38,046 nucleotides of DNA, from assembly GCA_020852955.1 (NCBI GenBank), contig JADYZW010000031.1, forward strand, positions 1 through 38,046. The letters are read 5' to 3'. The first letter of the stretch is position 1. The number at the start of each line of letters is the position of its first letter. Positions 1-10,800 of this stretch are shown here, one piece after another. The notes beneath the pieces were generated by a model. It was not told the DNA's origin and made no database searches. It saw nothing but the letters and a program-made list of their open reading frames with translations. The translations under genes were made by a program, and so were the position numbers. The stretch is from Deltaproteobacteria bacterium. GTDB taxonomy: Bacteria > Desulfobacterota > Binatia > UTPRO1.

Positions 1-915
<915 letters not shown>

Positions 916-1063
916 GGTTTTGGACTCCTTTCGGAGCCGGCTATTGCATTTCTCGTACCGCCGGGTCGCAGTTGCGTCGTCGGGGCGGAAGCAGCCAGAT
1001 ATTCCGACGAATGACGAATCCGCCGGCGGCATTTCCTTCGGGCAGGACAGGACGAGGAGGGAC

Positions 1064-2344
1064 ATGACGATGCAGCATCGCAGAACGACGCTCGGCATCC
1101 TGGTGGGCGGAGGCCCGGCGCCGGGCATCAATAGCGTGATCGGGGCCGCCACGATCCGCGCCGCGCTCGAGGGCGTCGACGTCGTCGGCATCCGCAACGG
1201 CTTCGAGCACCTGATGCGGGGCGACCTGGATCACGTGCGCCAGCTCTCCATCGACGACGTGAGCCGCATCCACTTCCGCGGCGGCTCCTTCCTCGGAATC
1301 TCGCGGGCCAACCCGACCAAGGACCCCGCCCTCCTCGACGAGGTCGCCCGCGCGCTCGAGCGCCTCGGCATCACGCAACTCATCACGATCGGCGGAGACG
1401 ACACGGCGTTCTCGGCCATGCGCCTGGAGGAGCGCGTGCGCGGGCGGCTCCAGGTCGTGCATGTGCCGAAGACGATCGACAACGATCTCGACCTCCCGCC
1501 CTACATCGACACGTTCGGCTTCCAGACCGCGCGTCATCGCGGCGTCGAGCTCGTGCAGAGCCTCATGGTCGACGCCGAGACGACCGGGCGCTGGTACTTC
1601 GTGATCGCGATGGGTCGGAAGGCGGGGCACCTGGCGCTCGGCATCGGGAAAGGCGCGGGGGCGACGATCACCCTCATCCCCGAAGAGTTCCAGGGCACGC
1701 AGCTGAAGCTCCGGACCCTCGTCGACATCCTGACCGGCGCGATCGTGAAGCGGCTGAGCCGCGAGCGCCGCGACGGCGTCGCGGTGCTGGCCGAAGGCCT
1801 CGGGCTCCTCCTCGACCCGCGGGAGCTCGGCGACCTCGAGCACGTCGAGCGCGACGAGCACGGCCACATCCGGCTCGCCGAGGTCGACCTCGGCGACGTG
1901 CTGAAGCGCGAGGTCCAGAAGCGGCTCAAGGAGCTCGGCCTCAAGTTCACGATCGTCGACCACAACGTCGGCTACGAGCTCCGCTGCACGGACCCCATCC
2001 CCTACGACATGGAGTACTGCCGCGACCTCGGCTACTGCGCCGCCAAGTTCCTGCTCGGCGGCGGCAACGCGGCGATGGTGTCGATGCAGGGCGGGCGCTT
2101 CGTCGCGGTGCCGTTCGCGACCATGCTCGATGCCGAGACCGGCCGGACACGGGTCCGGTGCGTCGACATCTCGTCGCCGCGCTACGCCATCGCCCGCCGC
2201 TTCATGATCCGCATCCGCCGCGACGACTTCGACGACCCGGTGATCCTCGGCGCGCTGGCGGCCGCGGCCGGCCTCACGGTCGAGGAGTTCCGCCGCCGGT
2301 TCGAGTACGTGACCGAAACCGAGCCGCCCCCGCTCCAGCTGTAG
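1064..2344 (+). CDS. pfp: Pyrophosphate-dependent 6-phosphofructokinase
   Basis: The 426-residue protein is a group II phosphofructokinase, interconverting fructose 6-phosphate and fructose 1,6-bisphosphate in glycolysis/gluconeogenesis. The N-terminal GGGPAPGIN loop is at residues 15-23. Residues 110-114 read GGDDT rather than the GGDGS/T of ATP enzymes, and 135-141 read PKTIDND rather than PGTIDND. This Asp/Lys pair is the known signature of PPi use, which would make the step reversible. The catalytic TIDND Asp is present, as is the MGRKAGHLA region. The ATG at 1064 has GAGGAGG just upstream; the open frame continues far upstream but only over sequence antisense to the phasin and PFOR genes. 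It is divergent from the phasin gene across 148 bases. Confidence 0.93.
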   Translation: MTMQHRRTTLGILVGGGPAPGINSVIGAATIRAALEGVDVVGIRNGFEHLMRGDLDHVRQLSIDDVSRIHFRGGSFLGISRANPTKDPALLDEVARALERLGITQLITIGGDDTAFSAMRLEERVRGRLQVVHVPKTIDNDLDLPPYIDTFGFQTARHRGVELVQSLMVDAETTGRWYFVIAMGRKAGHLALGIGKGAGATITLIPEEFQGTQLKLRTLVDILTGAIVKRLSRERRDGVAVLAEGLGLLLDPRELGDLEHVERDEHGHIRLAEVDLGDVLKREVQKRLKELGLKFTIVDHNVGYELRCTDPIPYDMEYCRDLGYCAAKFLLGGGNAAMVSMQGGRFVAVPFATMLDAETGRTRVRCVDISSPRYAIARRFMIRIRRDDFDDPVILGALAAAAGLTVEEFRRRFEYVTETEPPPLQL

Positions 2345-2617
2345 ACGTCGGCCTCGCTTGGCGCTCGCGACGCCGCGCAGGCTCCACCTGTCTTGGAGGA
2401 CTCCGCGAGGCTGCTCGACCGGATTCGATCCCCTCCGGTCATGACGGCCGCCGGCGTTGGACGCGCATGTCGACGAGGGAGGCCCTGACGAGTCGCCGCA
2501 TGACATCATCCGCGACACGTGCGGAAACGCTCGTGCGCCGCGCGGGGCACGCCCGGTCCCCACGGTTTCGCCTCCCGTCTCCACGCGCCGGCGGAGACCT
2601 CGCCGGCGCCGGCTGCG

Positions 2618-4768
2618 TCAGTGGGCGGCGGCGTACATCCGCTCGGCGTACTCCCGCAGCATGCGCGCCGCCGTGAACCGCGGAACGAGCGTCCGGAGGG
2701 CGTGCTTCACGCGCGCCAGCCAGCGCGTCGGGAGCCCGTCGGCGCCGCGCTCGTAGAAGAGCGGCCGGACCTCGCGTTCGACGAGATCGAGGACGGCCGC
2801 GGCGTCGCGATCGTCCTGCGCCTGATGATCGCCTTCCGGCGAGTCGATCCCCCAGCCGTTCTCGCCGTCGAACGCCTCGGCCCACCAGCCGTCGAGCATG
2901 CTGACGTTCAGGCCGCCGTTCATCGCGACCTTCATGCCGCTCGTGCCGCTCGCCTCGAGCGGCGGACGGGGCAGATTCAACCAGACGTCCACACCGGACA
3001 CGAGGCGGAGCGCCATCGCGAGATCGTAGTTCTCGAGGTACACGACGCGCCGCCCGACATTGGGGATCGCTTTCGCGCCGAAGATCGCGTGCAGCGTGTT
3101 CTTCGCGTCCTGATCCTGCGGGTGCGCCTTGCCGGCGATCACGAGCTGGATCGGCATGGCGTCGTCGGCGAGCAGCCGAAGGTTCCGCTCCGGATAACGC
3201 GCCAGCAGATGGAGCCGCTTGTAGGTGGCGACCCGGCGCGCGAACCCGATCGTGAGCACGTCGGCGTCGAAGACCTCGGCCGCCTGCGCAACGTATTCCG
3301 GCGCCTCGCCGCGCGACAGCCGGTCCTGCACCGAGCGCGTGCGGGCATACTCGACGAGCGCGGCGCGCAGTCCCGACCGCACGCTCCAGAGATCGGCGTC
3401 CGGGATGGCCGCGATCGCGTCCCAGCCGGCGTCGTCGGCACGCCACCGGCGCCAGTCGGCGCCGAGGTGGCGGTCGAGCAGCGCCTGCATCGCCGGCGCC
3501 ATCCAGGTCCCGGCATGGACGCCGTTCGTCACGTGGCCGATCGGCACGTCGTCGGCGGCGCGCTCGCTCCAGAGCGGCCGCCACATGGCGCGCGCGACCG
3601 CCCCGTGCAGGCGCGACACGCCATTGGCGGCGCGGCTCGTGCGGAGCGCGAGGGGCGTGATGCCGAGCCCTTCGCTGGCGTCCCCGGGACGGACGCGGGC
3701 GAGGTCATGGAGACGCTCGCGCGGTGCCGCAATGCCGTCGAAGTAGCCGCCGAGCACGACCTCGACCTCGTCGACGCCGTAGGCCTCGTTCCCGGCCGGC
3801 ACCGGCGTGTGGGTGGTGAAGACCGTCGCGGCGCGCACGGCCGCGAGCGCGTCGTCGAAGCTCGCTCCGCCCCGCGTCCACGCGGCGACGCGCTCGTAGC
3901 TCCCGAAGGCGGCGTGGCCCTCGTTCAGGTGCACGAGTGCGGGCTCGATGCCGAGCGCCGCGAGGGCGCGCACGCCGCCGATGCCGAGCATCGCGTACTG
4001 GGTGAGCCGGGTATGACGATCGCCGACGTAGAGGCGTGCGGTGATCCAGCGGTCGATCGGCTCGTTGTCGGCGAGGTCGGTGTCGAGAAGGTAGAGCCGT
4101 ACGTGCGCGAGGTCGAGCCGCCAGATCTGCGCGTGCACGTCGCGGCCGCGGATCGGTACGGTCACGGTGAGCGCGCCGCCGTCGCGATCGGTGACCCGCA
4201 CCATCGGCAGGCGATCGAAGGCGCAGTCGATCCAGTATTCGTGCTGCCAGCCCGCGGGGTCGAGCCGTTGCTGGAAATAGCCCTGGCGATAGGCGAGGCC
4301 GACGCCGACGAGCGGCGCCGCCGCGTCGGCGGCGGCCTTCAAGAGGTCGCCGGCGAGGACGCCGAGGCCGCCTCCGTAGATCGGCAACCCCGCGTGGATC
4401 GCGAACTCGGAGCAGAAGTACGCGACGGGTTTCGCGTCCGTCGGGGCCGCGGCGCCGGCAAGGATGGCGTCCCCGACGACACGGACCTCCGCGACGTACT
4501 CCGGACGCGCCGCGAGCTCGTCGAGCCGACGCGGCGACGCGACCTCGACGACGTACCGTGGGTTCGCCGTGCGCCGCCAGGTCGCAGGGTCCAGCGCCTC
4601 GAAGAGCGCCCCGGCGCGCGGCTCCCAGGTCCAGCGGTAGTCGTAGGCGACGGTCGCGAGCGGCGCGAGAGCGGCGGGCACCTGGTGGGCGAGCTCGGCG
4701 ATCGCGTGCGCCAGGTCGCGACTCCCGTCGTTCGGCCCGTTCGCTCCGCCCGTGGTCTTGCGGCTCAT
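2618..4768 (-). CDS. glgP: Alpha-glucan (glycogen/maltodextrin) phosphorylase, GT35
   Basis: A 716-residue short-type alpha-glucan phosphorylase that releases glucose 1-phosphate from storage glucans. The N-terminal about 100 residues match the DUF3417-like domain of this subfamily. Downstream are YFCSEFAIHAGLPIYGGGLGVLAGD, HLNEGHAAF, TTHTPVPAGNE and GFARRVATYKR. The PLP-binding segment EASGTSGMKVAMNGG has its Schiff-base Lys near residue 612. The ATG at 4768 is the first in frame. It is convergent with pfp; the 273-base gap between them shows no gene or clear terminator. Together with PPi-phosphofructokinase it suggests a glycogen-to-glycolysis gene neighbourhood. An ATGA-type coupling with another gene is not seen. 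Confidence 0.93.
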   Translation of the reverse strand: MSRKTTGGANGPNDGSRDLAHAIAELAHQVPAALAPLATVAYDYRWTWEPRAGALFEALDPATWRRTANPRYVVEVASPRRLDELAARPEYVAEVRVVGDAILAGAAAPTDAKPVAYFCSEFAIHAGLPIYGGGLGVLAGDLLKAAADAAAPLVGVGLAYRQGYFQQRLDPAGWQHEYWIDCAFDRLPMVRVTDRDGGALTVTVPIRGRDVHAQIWRLDLAHVRLYLLDTDLADNEPIDRWITARLYVGDRHTRLTQYAMLGIGGVRALAALGIEPALVHLNEGHAAFGSYERVAAWTRGGASFDDALAAVRAATVFTTHTPVPAGNEAYGVDEVEVVLGGYFDGIAAPRERLHDLARVRPGDASEGLGITPLALRTSRAANGVSRLHGAVARAMWRPLWSERAADDVPIGHVTNGVHAGTWMAPAMQALLDRHLGADWRRWRADDAGWDAIAAIPDADLWSVRSGLRAALVEYARTRSVQDRLSRGEAPEYVAQAAEVFDADVLTIGFARRVATYKRLHLLARYPERNLRLLADDAMPIQLVIAGKAHPQDQDAKNTLHAIFGAKAIPNVGRRVVYLENYDLAMALRLVSGVDVWLNLPRPPLEASGTSGMKVAMNGGLNVSMLDGWWAEAFDGENGWGIDSPEGDHQAQDDRDAAAVLDLVEREVRPLFYERGADGLPTRWLARVKHALRTLVPRFTAARMLREYAERMYAAAH

Positions 4769-4861
4769 GGGCTCAGTCGCCTATCGCCTCGCCGTCCGGA
4801 CGGCAAAGGGCCGCGCGCGCCGCCCGCGCGGCACGGACCGCGGGCGGCGATCGCGACGCGG

Positions 4862-5290
4862 CTACTGGCCCGCCCTGGTCTCCGCGAGCGAGCCGAGCGC
4901 GATCAACGCCTCGAGGAGATCGCTGCGCGCGAGGATTCCGACGAGCTGCTTGCCCTTGACGATCGGGATCGCGCCGACACGCTCGCGCCGCATGAGGCTC
5001 GCGGCGGCGACGATCCCGTCGTCGGGCGACATCGTGATCACGTTCGTGGTCATCACCGACGCGACCGTGACGTCGTGCGGATTCGGCGTCGTCTTGCGCG
5101 TCGGATCCGCGAACACCGACGGATAGGCGTCGCGAATGTCGCGGTCGGTGATGATGCCGACCACCTCGCCGTCGCGCACCACCGGCAACTGGTTGATGCG
5201 GTGCTCCTGCATGATCTGACGGGCATGCTCGATCGTGTCGAGCGGCTTGATCGTGTGCGGGTGCGTCTTCATCCACTTCTCGACGTTCAT
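4862..5290 (-). CDS. CBS domain-pair protein
   Basis: A 142-residue protein made almost entirely of two CBS motifs (a Bateman module). Repeat 1 covers about residues 1-62 (INQLPVVRDGEVVGIITDRDIRDA) and repeat 2 about 75-135 (RVGAIPIVKGKQLVGILARSDLLEAL). The G-I-I-T-D-R-D and G-I-L-A-R-S-D elements are the usual adenine-nucleotide contact ends. Such stand-alone modules usually act as energy sensors or partner regulators. The start ATG at 5290 overlaps the stop of the upstream acyltransferase gene in an ATGA arrangement, so the two are translationally coupled. The partner that it regulates cannot be read from sequence; the adjacent WS/DGAT is the obvious candidate. Confidence 0.9.
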   Translation of the reverse strand: MNVEKWMKTHPHTIKPLDTIEHARQIMQEHRINQLPVVRDGEVVGIITDRDIRDAYPSVFADPTRKTTPNPHDVTVASVMTTNVITMSPDDGIVAAASLMRRERVGAIPIVKGKQLVGILARSDLLEALIALGSLAETRAGQ

Positions 5291-7212
5291 CTCGGGTCTC
5301 CGATCTCGCGGGAATCCGCGCGGCGGCCGTAGCCGGCGAGCAGCGTCGCCGACCAACGCAGGAAGTCTTCCTCTGTCACGATGCCGACGAGGACGCCGCG
5401 GGCATCGACGACCGGCACGCAGCCGATCTTCTGGCGCACCATGCGAAGCGCGACGTCGGCCGCCGACTCGTCGGGCGCGGCGGTGCTGACGTGCGACTCC
5501 ATGACGTCGGCCGCGGTCGCCCAGCCGAAGCCGCGGACGCGGTCGCGCTCGTCGTGGAGCGCGAGCGAGCTCGGCGACGCCGCGAGCAGATCGCGGTGCG
5601 TGACGAGCCCCACGAGCCCCCCGTGCCGATCGACAACGGGCAGGTGGCGGATGCGGCGCTCGCGCATGGTCTTCCAGGCGATCGCCAGGAGCTCCGTGGT
5701 CCGGACGTGGACGACGTCGCGGGTCATGAGATCGCCGACCGTGACGGCGGCGGCGTGCGGCGGGTGCCGCCGCCGCGCCACGCCGCGCACGCCGAGGTGG
5801 AGCGCCAGCTCGTCCGCCGAGGCGCGCAGCGCCTCCGGCAGCCGATCGACGTCGGGAGCCAGGCTCGCGTCGGCCGTCGCCGTGATCGAGATCGTTCCGG
5901 CGTAGCTCAGGATCGCGAAGCCGAGGCCGATCCCGGCCGCGAGGGGCACCAGCGGATGGACCTCGAGGACGCGCCGGCCGAGGAGGCGGCGCGGCTCGCG
6001 CGGCCCGGGCACGTTGGTGCAAACCGTGTGCGCGACCGGCCACCATTGCGGCAGCCGCGACAGCATCGGCGCCAGCACGGACGGCACGACCCCCGCGAGG
6101 CCGAGCGCCAGGTCGAACACCCGACCCTGCCCGGCCTCTTTGTTGGCGCGCATCTCGGCCGCGATGACCCGCAGGCGCTCGCGTGCGTCGTCGACATCGA
6201 CCGGGAGCGCCGCGAACATGCCCGACACACGGTTGCCGAGCCGCAGGTGCTCGTCGTCGCGACGGACGTTCACGGGAATGAGCGCGCGCACGCGCCGCGG
6301 CGGCCGCGTCGCCTCGACCGGCAGGAGCCGGCGGAGCGCCCCCGCGATGACGGCGAGCGCCACGTCGTTCACCTTGCAGCCGGCCGCGCCGCGGATGGCG
6401 AGGAACTCGCCGAGATCGAAGGTCGCCCACACGATGCGGCGCTCCTCGCCGAGCCGACCGTTGAACGGGAACGGCACGAGGCGCCGGCCGACGACGTCGA
6501 GAACGGCGCCGGCCGCCGTCGCCGCTGCGCGGACGTCCGCGATGGCTCGGCGCGGATGCGCGACGGCGTCGAGCACCCGGCCGACGCTCGCGGCGACCCC
6601 GCTCGCGACGGCGCCGAGCTGCCGGACAGGGCCCGGCGCCTCGGCGAGGGCGAGCGGCGCCGCGCCGAGGCGCGTTTCCCAGCCGTCCGTCATGACCTCG
6701 AGCACCTGCACGCCGCTCACGCCGTCGATCATGCAGTGGTGGACTTTGGTGAGGAGCGCGGCCCGCCCGCCCGCGAGCCCTTCGAGACACCAGCACTCCC
6801 AGAGCGGACGGTCGGCGGGCAGCGGACGCGCGAAGATCTCTTGGAGCGTGCGCCGCAAGGCCGTCTCGTCGCCCGGCGCGGGCACGGTGACCCGGTGGAA
6901 ATGCCGGCGCGCGTCGAACGCCGGATCGGGTTGCCAGCGCGGCGCCGCGACGTCGAGGGTCGCGCGCACCGGGACCTGCCGGTAGCGTTCGAGGCCGCCG
7001 AGCCGCTCCCCGAGGGCCGCGACGAGATCCTCGAAGGGCGGTGTGGACTCGAGGACGGCCACCGCGCCGACGTGCAGCCGCTCGGTCGGCCGCTCGAGGT
7101 AGAGGAACGACGCGTCGAGCGGGGTCAGGCGGTCGGCGCCCGCGGTCACCCGCGGCGGCGGCGAGGTGTGGCCCGCGGGCACTGGACGTTCGGCGGTGGA
7201 GCGTGAAGACAT
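5287..7212 (-). CDS. WS/DGAT acyltransferase fused to a C-terminal CBS pair
   Basis: The first about 480 of 641 residues form a wax ester synthase/acyl-CoA:diacylglycerol acyltransferase. LTPLDASFLYLERP is near the start, the catalytic HHxxxDG motif is at 158-164 (HHCMIDG), and further in are KVNDVALAVIAGALRR, NVRRDDEHLRLGN, NVPGP and SYAGTISITATAD. Residues about 490-630 add two CBS motifs (IRHLPVVDRHGGLVGLVTHRDLL and IGCVPVVDARGVLVGIVTEEDFL). This enzyme class makes wax esters or triacylglycerol for storage, usually near the membrane or lipid bodies. The ATG at 7212 has GAGAG upstream; the open frame further upstream has no homology. The C-terminal fusion is unusual for the family and suggests nucleotide-gated lipid storage. 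Its stop overlaps the next CBS gene. Confidence 0.92.
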   Translation of the reverse strand: MSSRSTAERPVPAGHTSPPPRVTAGADRLTPLDASFLYLERPTERLHVGAVAVLESTPPFEDLVAALGERLGGLERYRQVPVRATLDVAAPRWQPDPAFDARRHFHRVTVPAPGDETALRRTLQEIFARPLPADRPLWECWCLEGLAGGRAALLTKVHHCMIDGVSGVQVLEVMTDGWETRLGAAPLALAEAPGPVRQLGAVASGVAASVGRVLDAVAHPRRAIADVRAAATAAGAVLDVVGRRLVPFPFNGRLGEERRIVWATFDLGEFLAIRGAAGCKVNDVALAVIAGALRRLLPVEATRPPRRVRALIPVNVRRDDEHLRLGNRVSGMFAALPVDVDDARERLRVIAAEMRANKEAGQGRVFDLALGLAGVVPSVLAPMLSRLPQWWPVAHTVCTNVPGPREPRRLLGRRVLEVHPLVPLAAGIGLGFAILSYAGTISITATADASLAPDVDRLPEALRASADELALHLGVRGVARRRHPPHAAAVTVGDLMTRDVVHVRTTELLAIAWKTMRERRIRHLPVVDRHGGLVGLVTHRDLLAASPSSLALHDERDRVRGFGWATAADVMESHVSTAAPDESAADVALRMVRQKIGCVPVVDARGVLVGIVTEEDFLRWSATLLAGYGRRADSREIGDPR

Positions 7213-7412
7213 GACGGCTCTCGCTGCCGATGCTCGGTGCAAGCGGCCTGCCAGCGCGGTTCGCCCGCGCCGACGGGCCGCGTTTCCAACCGTTGAGAAC
7301 CCTCCGCCGGCGCCTTCGCACGCGTGCAAAGCGGCGGGTGCCGCATCCCCGCTTCCGCGTGCGGCTGCGCGCGGCACGACGCTTGCGACCCGCGCGGGCA
7401 GGAGGGTGTCGG

Positions 7413-7808
7413 ATGAGGAAGTCGACGCCGGTTCGCGAGTACATGAGCCGCCTGCCCGAGGAGATCGACCGCCGCGAGACGCTCGGCGCGGCGATCGACC
7501 GCATGGCGGCGCACGACGTGCGGCACATCCCGGTCATGGACGGACCCTCGGTCTACGGCGTGCTGTCGCGCGCGGACGTGCTCGACGCGTGGGTGCGCCA
7601 CGGACACCGCGCCCGCGAGGTGGCGGTCGGCGAGGCCTGCAGTCGCGCGCCGCTCGAGGTCTCGCCGGTGGCGCCGATCGGCGAGGTGGCGGCGCAGATG
7701 CTCGAGCGCCGGATCACGAGCGCCCTCGTGAGCGACGGCCGCGTGCTGGTCGGCATCTTCACCAGTACCGATGCGCTCCGCGTGCTGGCCGAGCAGCTGG
7801 CTCCGTAG
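7413..7808 (+). CDS. CBS domain-pair protein (divergent from WS/DGAT-CBS)
   Basis: A 131-residue protein with two CBS motifs: about residues 5-62 (VRHIPVMDGPSVYGVLSRADVLDAW) and about 70-128 (ITSALVSDGRVLVGIFTSTDALRVL). The ATG at 7413 has GGAGGG roughly eight bases upstream. It is divergent from the WS/DGAT-CBS gene across a 200-base intergenic region that must hold both promoters. This is the third CBS module within 3 kb. Function is inferred only from the domain: adenosine-nucleotide sensing, partner unknown. Confidence 0.88.
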   Translation: MRKSTPVREYMSRLPEEIDRRETLGAAIDRMAAHDVRHIPVMDGPSVYGVLSRADVLDAWVRHGHRAREVAVGEACSRAPLEVSPVAPIGEVAAQMLERRITSALVSDGRVLVGIFTSTDALRVLAEQLAP

Positions 7809-7817
7809 CCGCGCCCG

Positions 7818-7836
7818 GACGCCGCCGGGCGGCGTC
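7818..7836. terminator. GC hairpin between convergent genes
   Basis: A 9-bp perfect inverted repeat (GACGCCGCC / GGCGGCGTC, one central base) lies exactly between the stop of the plus-strand CBS gene (7808) and the stop of the minus-strand coiled-coil gene (7835). Position suggests a shared transcript end, but there is no T run on either side, and GC-rich DNA makes chance palindromes common. Confidence 0.35.
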
Positions 7837-10800
7837 AGCGCTTGGGGCCGAGCGGCCGCGCCGGAGATGCGGCCGGCCGCGATTCCGCACCCCGGAGGCG
7901 GGAAACCGCCGCGAGGATCTCGGCGCGCGAGCCGATCCTGGGAGCGACCTCCGGATGGTTCAGGACGGTCGCGAGTGGACCCGCGACGTCGCTCGTCCCC
8001 TCGATCAGCACCGCGATCGGGACCGGTGAGCTCGCGGCGACGCGGGCGAGCACCGCGGCCGCGTCCTGCGGCGCGCCGAGGTCGGCGACGACGGCGTGCG
8101 GGTTGATCATGTCGAGGAGGTCGATCGCCTGCTTCGCGTCCCACGCGAGCGACACCGAGGTCCCCTGCCGGACGAGCGCCTGGCGGAGGCTCAGGAGCGC
8201 GTCGACGTCGGCGCCGACGGTGACCACGCGCGCCTTCGCCGGCGCGAGCGCGCCGAGCGCGGCGACGATCGCGTCGGGCGCGAGCGGTCGGCTCGCGGGC
8301 TCGACGCGGCCGAGCGGCAGCGCGCGATCGGCGCCGCCGGCCGCCACGTAGCCGAAGATCTGCGTCGTCGCCGCGCCCGCGCGGATCGCGAGGAGCGCCT
8401 TCATCGCGCCCGCGGCCGCCACGTTCACGAGTACGCGTCCCGGTCCGGCCGCGACGAGCTTCGCCACCGACTCCTCCGTCGGCGTCGCGATCACCAGGTC
8501 GCCGCCGCCGTCCGCCGCGCCGCTCCAGGCGCCCTCGTCGTCGAGGACCGCGACGACCCGCGAAACGGGCGTGCCGGACCGGATCGCCGACGCGGGCGAC
8601 AGCGCGGGCCCCACCGGACAAGGCGAAGACGCGGAACGCGGCGGCGGCGCGGGCGGAACGCCGGCGCGCAGACCGCCGGCACGGGCCGCGACGGCGGCGG
8701 CGCGGCCCGCCTCCGCCTCGACCCGCCCGGCCTCCGCTTCCGCGCGCGCCGCTTCGGCTTCGGTCTGCGCGGCGGCGGCGGCGGCGCGCGCCGACTCCGC
8801 GGTGGCGAGATCGGTGCGGAGCGCGATGGTCTCGCCCTCGAGTTCGCCGACGCGCGCGGCGAGCTCCTGCTCGCGCGCGCGGGCCTCGGCGAGGGTCGTC
8901 TCGAGCCTCTCCTGCGCGGCCTGCGCCCCCGCGCGCTCGCCCGCGAGCCGGTCGCGCTCGTGCGCGGCGCGAGTCTCGGCCTCGCGCAGGCGCTCGACGT
9001 CGTCCGCGAGCGCGTCCGCGCGGGCGGTGAGCGCGGCGACCTCCGCGCTCCGCTCGTCGCCGAGCGCGCGGAGGAAGACCTCGGCCTCCGCGAGCCGGAG
9101 CGCCGTCGTCCACGCCTGGCCGCGGCTCTCCTGCAGGAGCGTCGCCGCGTCCTGCTCGCGCGTCCGCGCCGCCTCGAGCGCCCCCCTGAGCGCCTCCTCG
9201 AGGTGCGTCTTCGCGGCCGCGGCCCCTTCGAGGTCGGCGGCGAGGCGATCGCGCTCGCCGGAGAGCGCCGCGCCGGTCTCGCGCAGACGATCCGCGTCGG
9301 CCTCGAGGGCGCCGAGCCGCGCCGAGAGCGTCGCGGCCTCGGCGGCGCGCTCCTCGTAAAGCGCGGTGAGCCGTTGCTCGATCTCGACGAGGCGGGCCGC
9401 CGTGGCCCAATGGTGGGCCCGTGCTCCGCCGAGGTGCTCCTCCGCCTCGCGCTCCCGCGCGCGGCCGGCATCGAGCGCACCCTGGAACGCCTCCTCGAGA
9501 TGGGCCTTCGCGGCGAGCGCGCCTTCGAGATCGGCCGAGAGCCGATCGCACTCGGCGCCGATGCTGGCGTGCGCCTCGCGCAGCTCATCGGCGGCGGCAA
9601 GGAAGGTCTCGAGTCGGGCCGTGAGGCGCGCGACCTGGGCAGCGTGCTCCTCGTCGCGCAGCGCGAGCGTCGCCTCGGCCTGCTCGAAGCGGAGCGCCAG
9701 ATCCCAGGTGTGGCCGCGCGCCTCGTGGAGGTCGGTGGCGCGTCCGCGTGCCTCGTCGAGCGCATCCGCGAGGGCGCCTTCGAGGAGCGTCCTGCCCGCC
9801 GCCGCGCCCTCGATCTCGGCCGTGAGCCGGTCCTGCTCGGCGCGGAGGCTCGCGAGCGCCTCGCGCTGGCCGTCGAGCTCGCCCACGACCTCGCGCAGAC
9901 GGTCGTCGCGCAGCGCGACCTCGGTCGCGAACCGCTCGTCGAGCGCCGCCAGCTCGGCCTCGCGTTCGCTCGCGAGCGCGGCCTGCGCCTCGGCTGCGGC
10001 GAGCGCCGCCCGCTCGCGCTCGCGGCTCTCCTCGGTCGCCTGCTGGAAGGAGCGTTCGAGATGTCCCTTCGCAGCGATCGTGCCCTCGAGGTCGGCGGCC
10101 AGCCGGTCCCGTTCGGCGCCGAGCACCGACTGCGCGGCCCGCAAGCGATCACCCTCGGCGCCGAGCTGCTCGACGCGCGCCGCGAGAGTCGCGGTCTCGA
10201 CGGCGAACGCCTCGCGGAGGGCCGCCAACTCGGCCTCGCGCTCGGCGACCCGCGTCTCGGCCGCCGCGCTCCGGTCGAGCGCGGCGGCGGTCGCCTGGCG
10301 CCGCGCGGCGACGTCGGCGCGCGCGTCCGCGAGCGCGGCGTCGGCGCGCGCCGTGGCCGCCGCGGCATCCGCGAGCGCCGCATCGAGGCGGTCGCGCTCC
10401 GCCGCGGTCGCCGCATGGACCTCGCGGAGCGCCGCGTGCTCCGCGCCGAGACGCGCCAGCGCCTCACGAATCGCCGCCGTTTCGCCGGCCGCTTCGTCGC
10501 GAACTCGTCCGAGCGCCCGCTCGGTCTCGGCGAGGCGCGCGCGCTCCTCGCCGTCGCGCGCGCGGAGCTCGTCGAGCGCCTCGGCGCGCGCACGGGCGGC
10601 CTCGGAGTCGAGAGCGGCGATGCGGCGCTCGACGGCGGCACGCGCGCTCCGCTCCTCGCTCAGGGACGCCTCCGTCTCGACGAGGCGCGCGCTCAGCGTC
10701 TGCACCTCCGCCGTCAGAGCGGCCGCCCGCGACTCGCCCTGGCTCGCGATCTCCGGCAGGCGCGCGGCCGCGCGCCGCGCGTCGTCCAGCTGCTGGCCGA

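Noticed and set aside
2519..5332. 937-codon plus-strand frame opposite glgP and a CBS gene
   Set aside because: Antisense to a clear alpha-glucan phosphorylase; Arg/Val-rich with no motif.
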